This document shows, piece after piece, positions 31,859-32,267 of a stretch of DNA of 32,267 bases. The stretch is taken from NCBI RefSeq assembly GCF_002760435.1, contig NZ_AUUU01000035.1:1-32267 (forward strand), written 5' to 3'. The DNA comes from Clostridium sp. LS. Lineage in GTDB: Bacteria; Bacillota; Clostridia; Clostridiales; Clostridiaceae. Both the position numbers and the translations under genes were made by a program. The stretch's first letter is position 1; every line of letters starts with the position of its first letter. The notes beneath the pieces are model-generated. The model saw only the letters and a program-made list of their open reading frames with translations, made no database searches and was not told where the DNA came from.

Positions 31859-32267
31859 AATATGGTCCGTAAACTGCTTTGCCTCTTACTGAATTTGCGG
31901 ATTGTTGCTCTTTTGACTCAGGGCATTTTCTTTGATACCCACTCGGATCATAATACCCAACGGGATTATTCCCACAATAAGCATAAAGATTTAACCCATC
32001 ACCTCTATAAATATCCTCTTGAGTAAACCTACCAATAACAGGATTATAATACCTAGCTCTCAAATAATACTGTCCTGTAACACCATCAAATTGCTGACCA
32101 GTATAAGTTATCCTATTATGGACTTGTTCTTTACTTTCAAGGACATTACCAAAAGCATCATAATAATATTCATTTCTAACATTCTGATTCTTATCAGTAA
32201 TTAATACCGTGCTTCCCTGTTCATCAACAGTATAGAAATATCTATTTAATTTAGAGTCTACTTCGGA
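31776..32267 (-). CDS. Rhs repeat protein, C-terminal core (partial, runs off the right edge)
   Basis: The frame is open to the window edge and holds 163 residues of Rhs/YD-repeat core: TVDEQGSTVLITDKNQNVRN, YYYDAFGNV, YTGQQFDGVTGQYYLRARYY, NPVIGRFTQED and LNLYAYCGNNPVGYYDPSGY. This is the conserved core terminus before the variable tip. After ANSVRGKAVYGPYYDEAKK the frame passes the A7 run at 31841-31847 and continues with unrelated residues to a stop at 31776. With six A it would enter the toxin frame. Such proteins encapsulate and deliver toxins to neighbouring cells. The start lies outside the window. Confidence 0.85.
   Translation of the reverse strand, partial: SEVDSKLNRYFYTVDEQGSTVLITDKNQNVRNEYYYDAFGNVLESKEQVHNRITYTGQQFDGVTGQYYLRARYYNPVIGRFTQEDIYRGDGLNLYAYCGNNPVGYYDPSGYQRKCPESKEQQSANSVRGKAVYGPYYDEAKKITCRKSKMVFRPRKVNYSTRT

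Noticed and set aside
31295..32204. Plus-strand open frames at 31295-31477 and 32019-32204
   Set aside because: They are antisense to the immunity gene and the Rhs core, and show no ribosome binding sites.

Overview
The window looks like chromosomal DNA of a saccharolytic, strictly anaerobic Clostridium (sensu stricto, solventogen-like). The grounds are the very AT-rich composition, strong AGGAGG-type ribosome binding sites, a thioredoxin reductase of the apparently NADPH-independent clostridial type, an EFR1-type ferredoxin, and a YesM/YesN-controlled sugar ABC operon. The species assignment is inference. I found no rRNA, tRNA, CRISPR array or intact insertion sequence.

Region 1 (1-5300, minus strand) is an amine or amino-acid utilisation cluster: class III aminotransferase, iron-dependent alcohol dehydrogenase, APC permease and nitrilase-family amidase. 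The first two genes are each preceded by a near-duplicate module made of a 39-bp direct-repeat element, a -10 box at fixed distance and a leader terminator. A third terminator precedes the permease. Region 2 (5278-10978) is a redox and sulfur block: a hemerythrin-like protein behind a GTAAC-N4-GTTAC palindrome, cysteine synthase, an OhrR-type MarR repressor, a thioredoxin reductase that lacks NADPH-binding motifs, thioredoxin, an unknown acidic/coiled-coil protein, and a flavodoxin-ferredoxin fusion. Oligoendopeptidase F and a small membrane protein follow (11048-13443).

Region 3 (13620-23012) is an alpha-xyloside uptake and hydrolysis system. A GH31 alpha-xylosidase, two ABC permeases and a lipoprotein binding protein are on the minus strand. 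A YesM-type sensor kinase, a YesN-type AraC response regulator and a CPBP protease are transcribed divergently. A palindromic intergenic repeat with a heptamer array sits between permease and xylosidase genes. A hairpin that can mask a ribosome binding site separates binding protein from permease.

Region 4 (23159-29060) holds a phage replisome-organizer-like protein, a short HscC-like Hsp70 interrupted by one in-frame stop codon with a membrane-anchored J-domain/TPR partner behind it, a possible 24-residue protein, and an unknown four-helix membrane protein.

Region 5 (29103-32267, minus strand) is the 3' end of an Rhs-type polymorphic toxin locus. The Rhs core enters from the right edge. A nuclease-like toxin tip follows in another frame, offset at an A7 tract, and then comes a probable immunity gene. 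Further downstream are debris of an older cassette: a 47-residue toxin tail, a SUKH immunity gene and a fragment of Rhs core. This is the layout expected when toxin tips are replaced by recombination.
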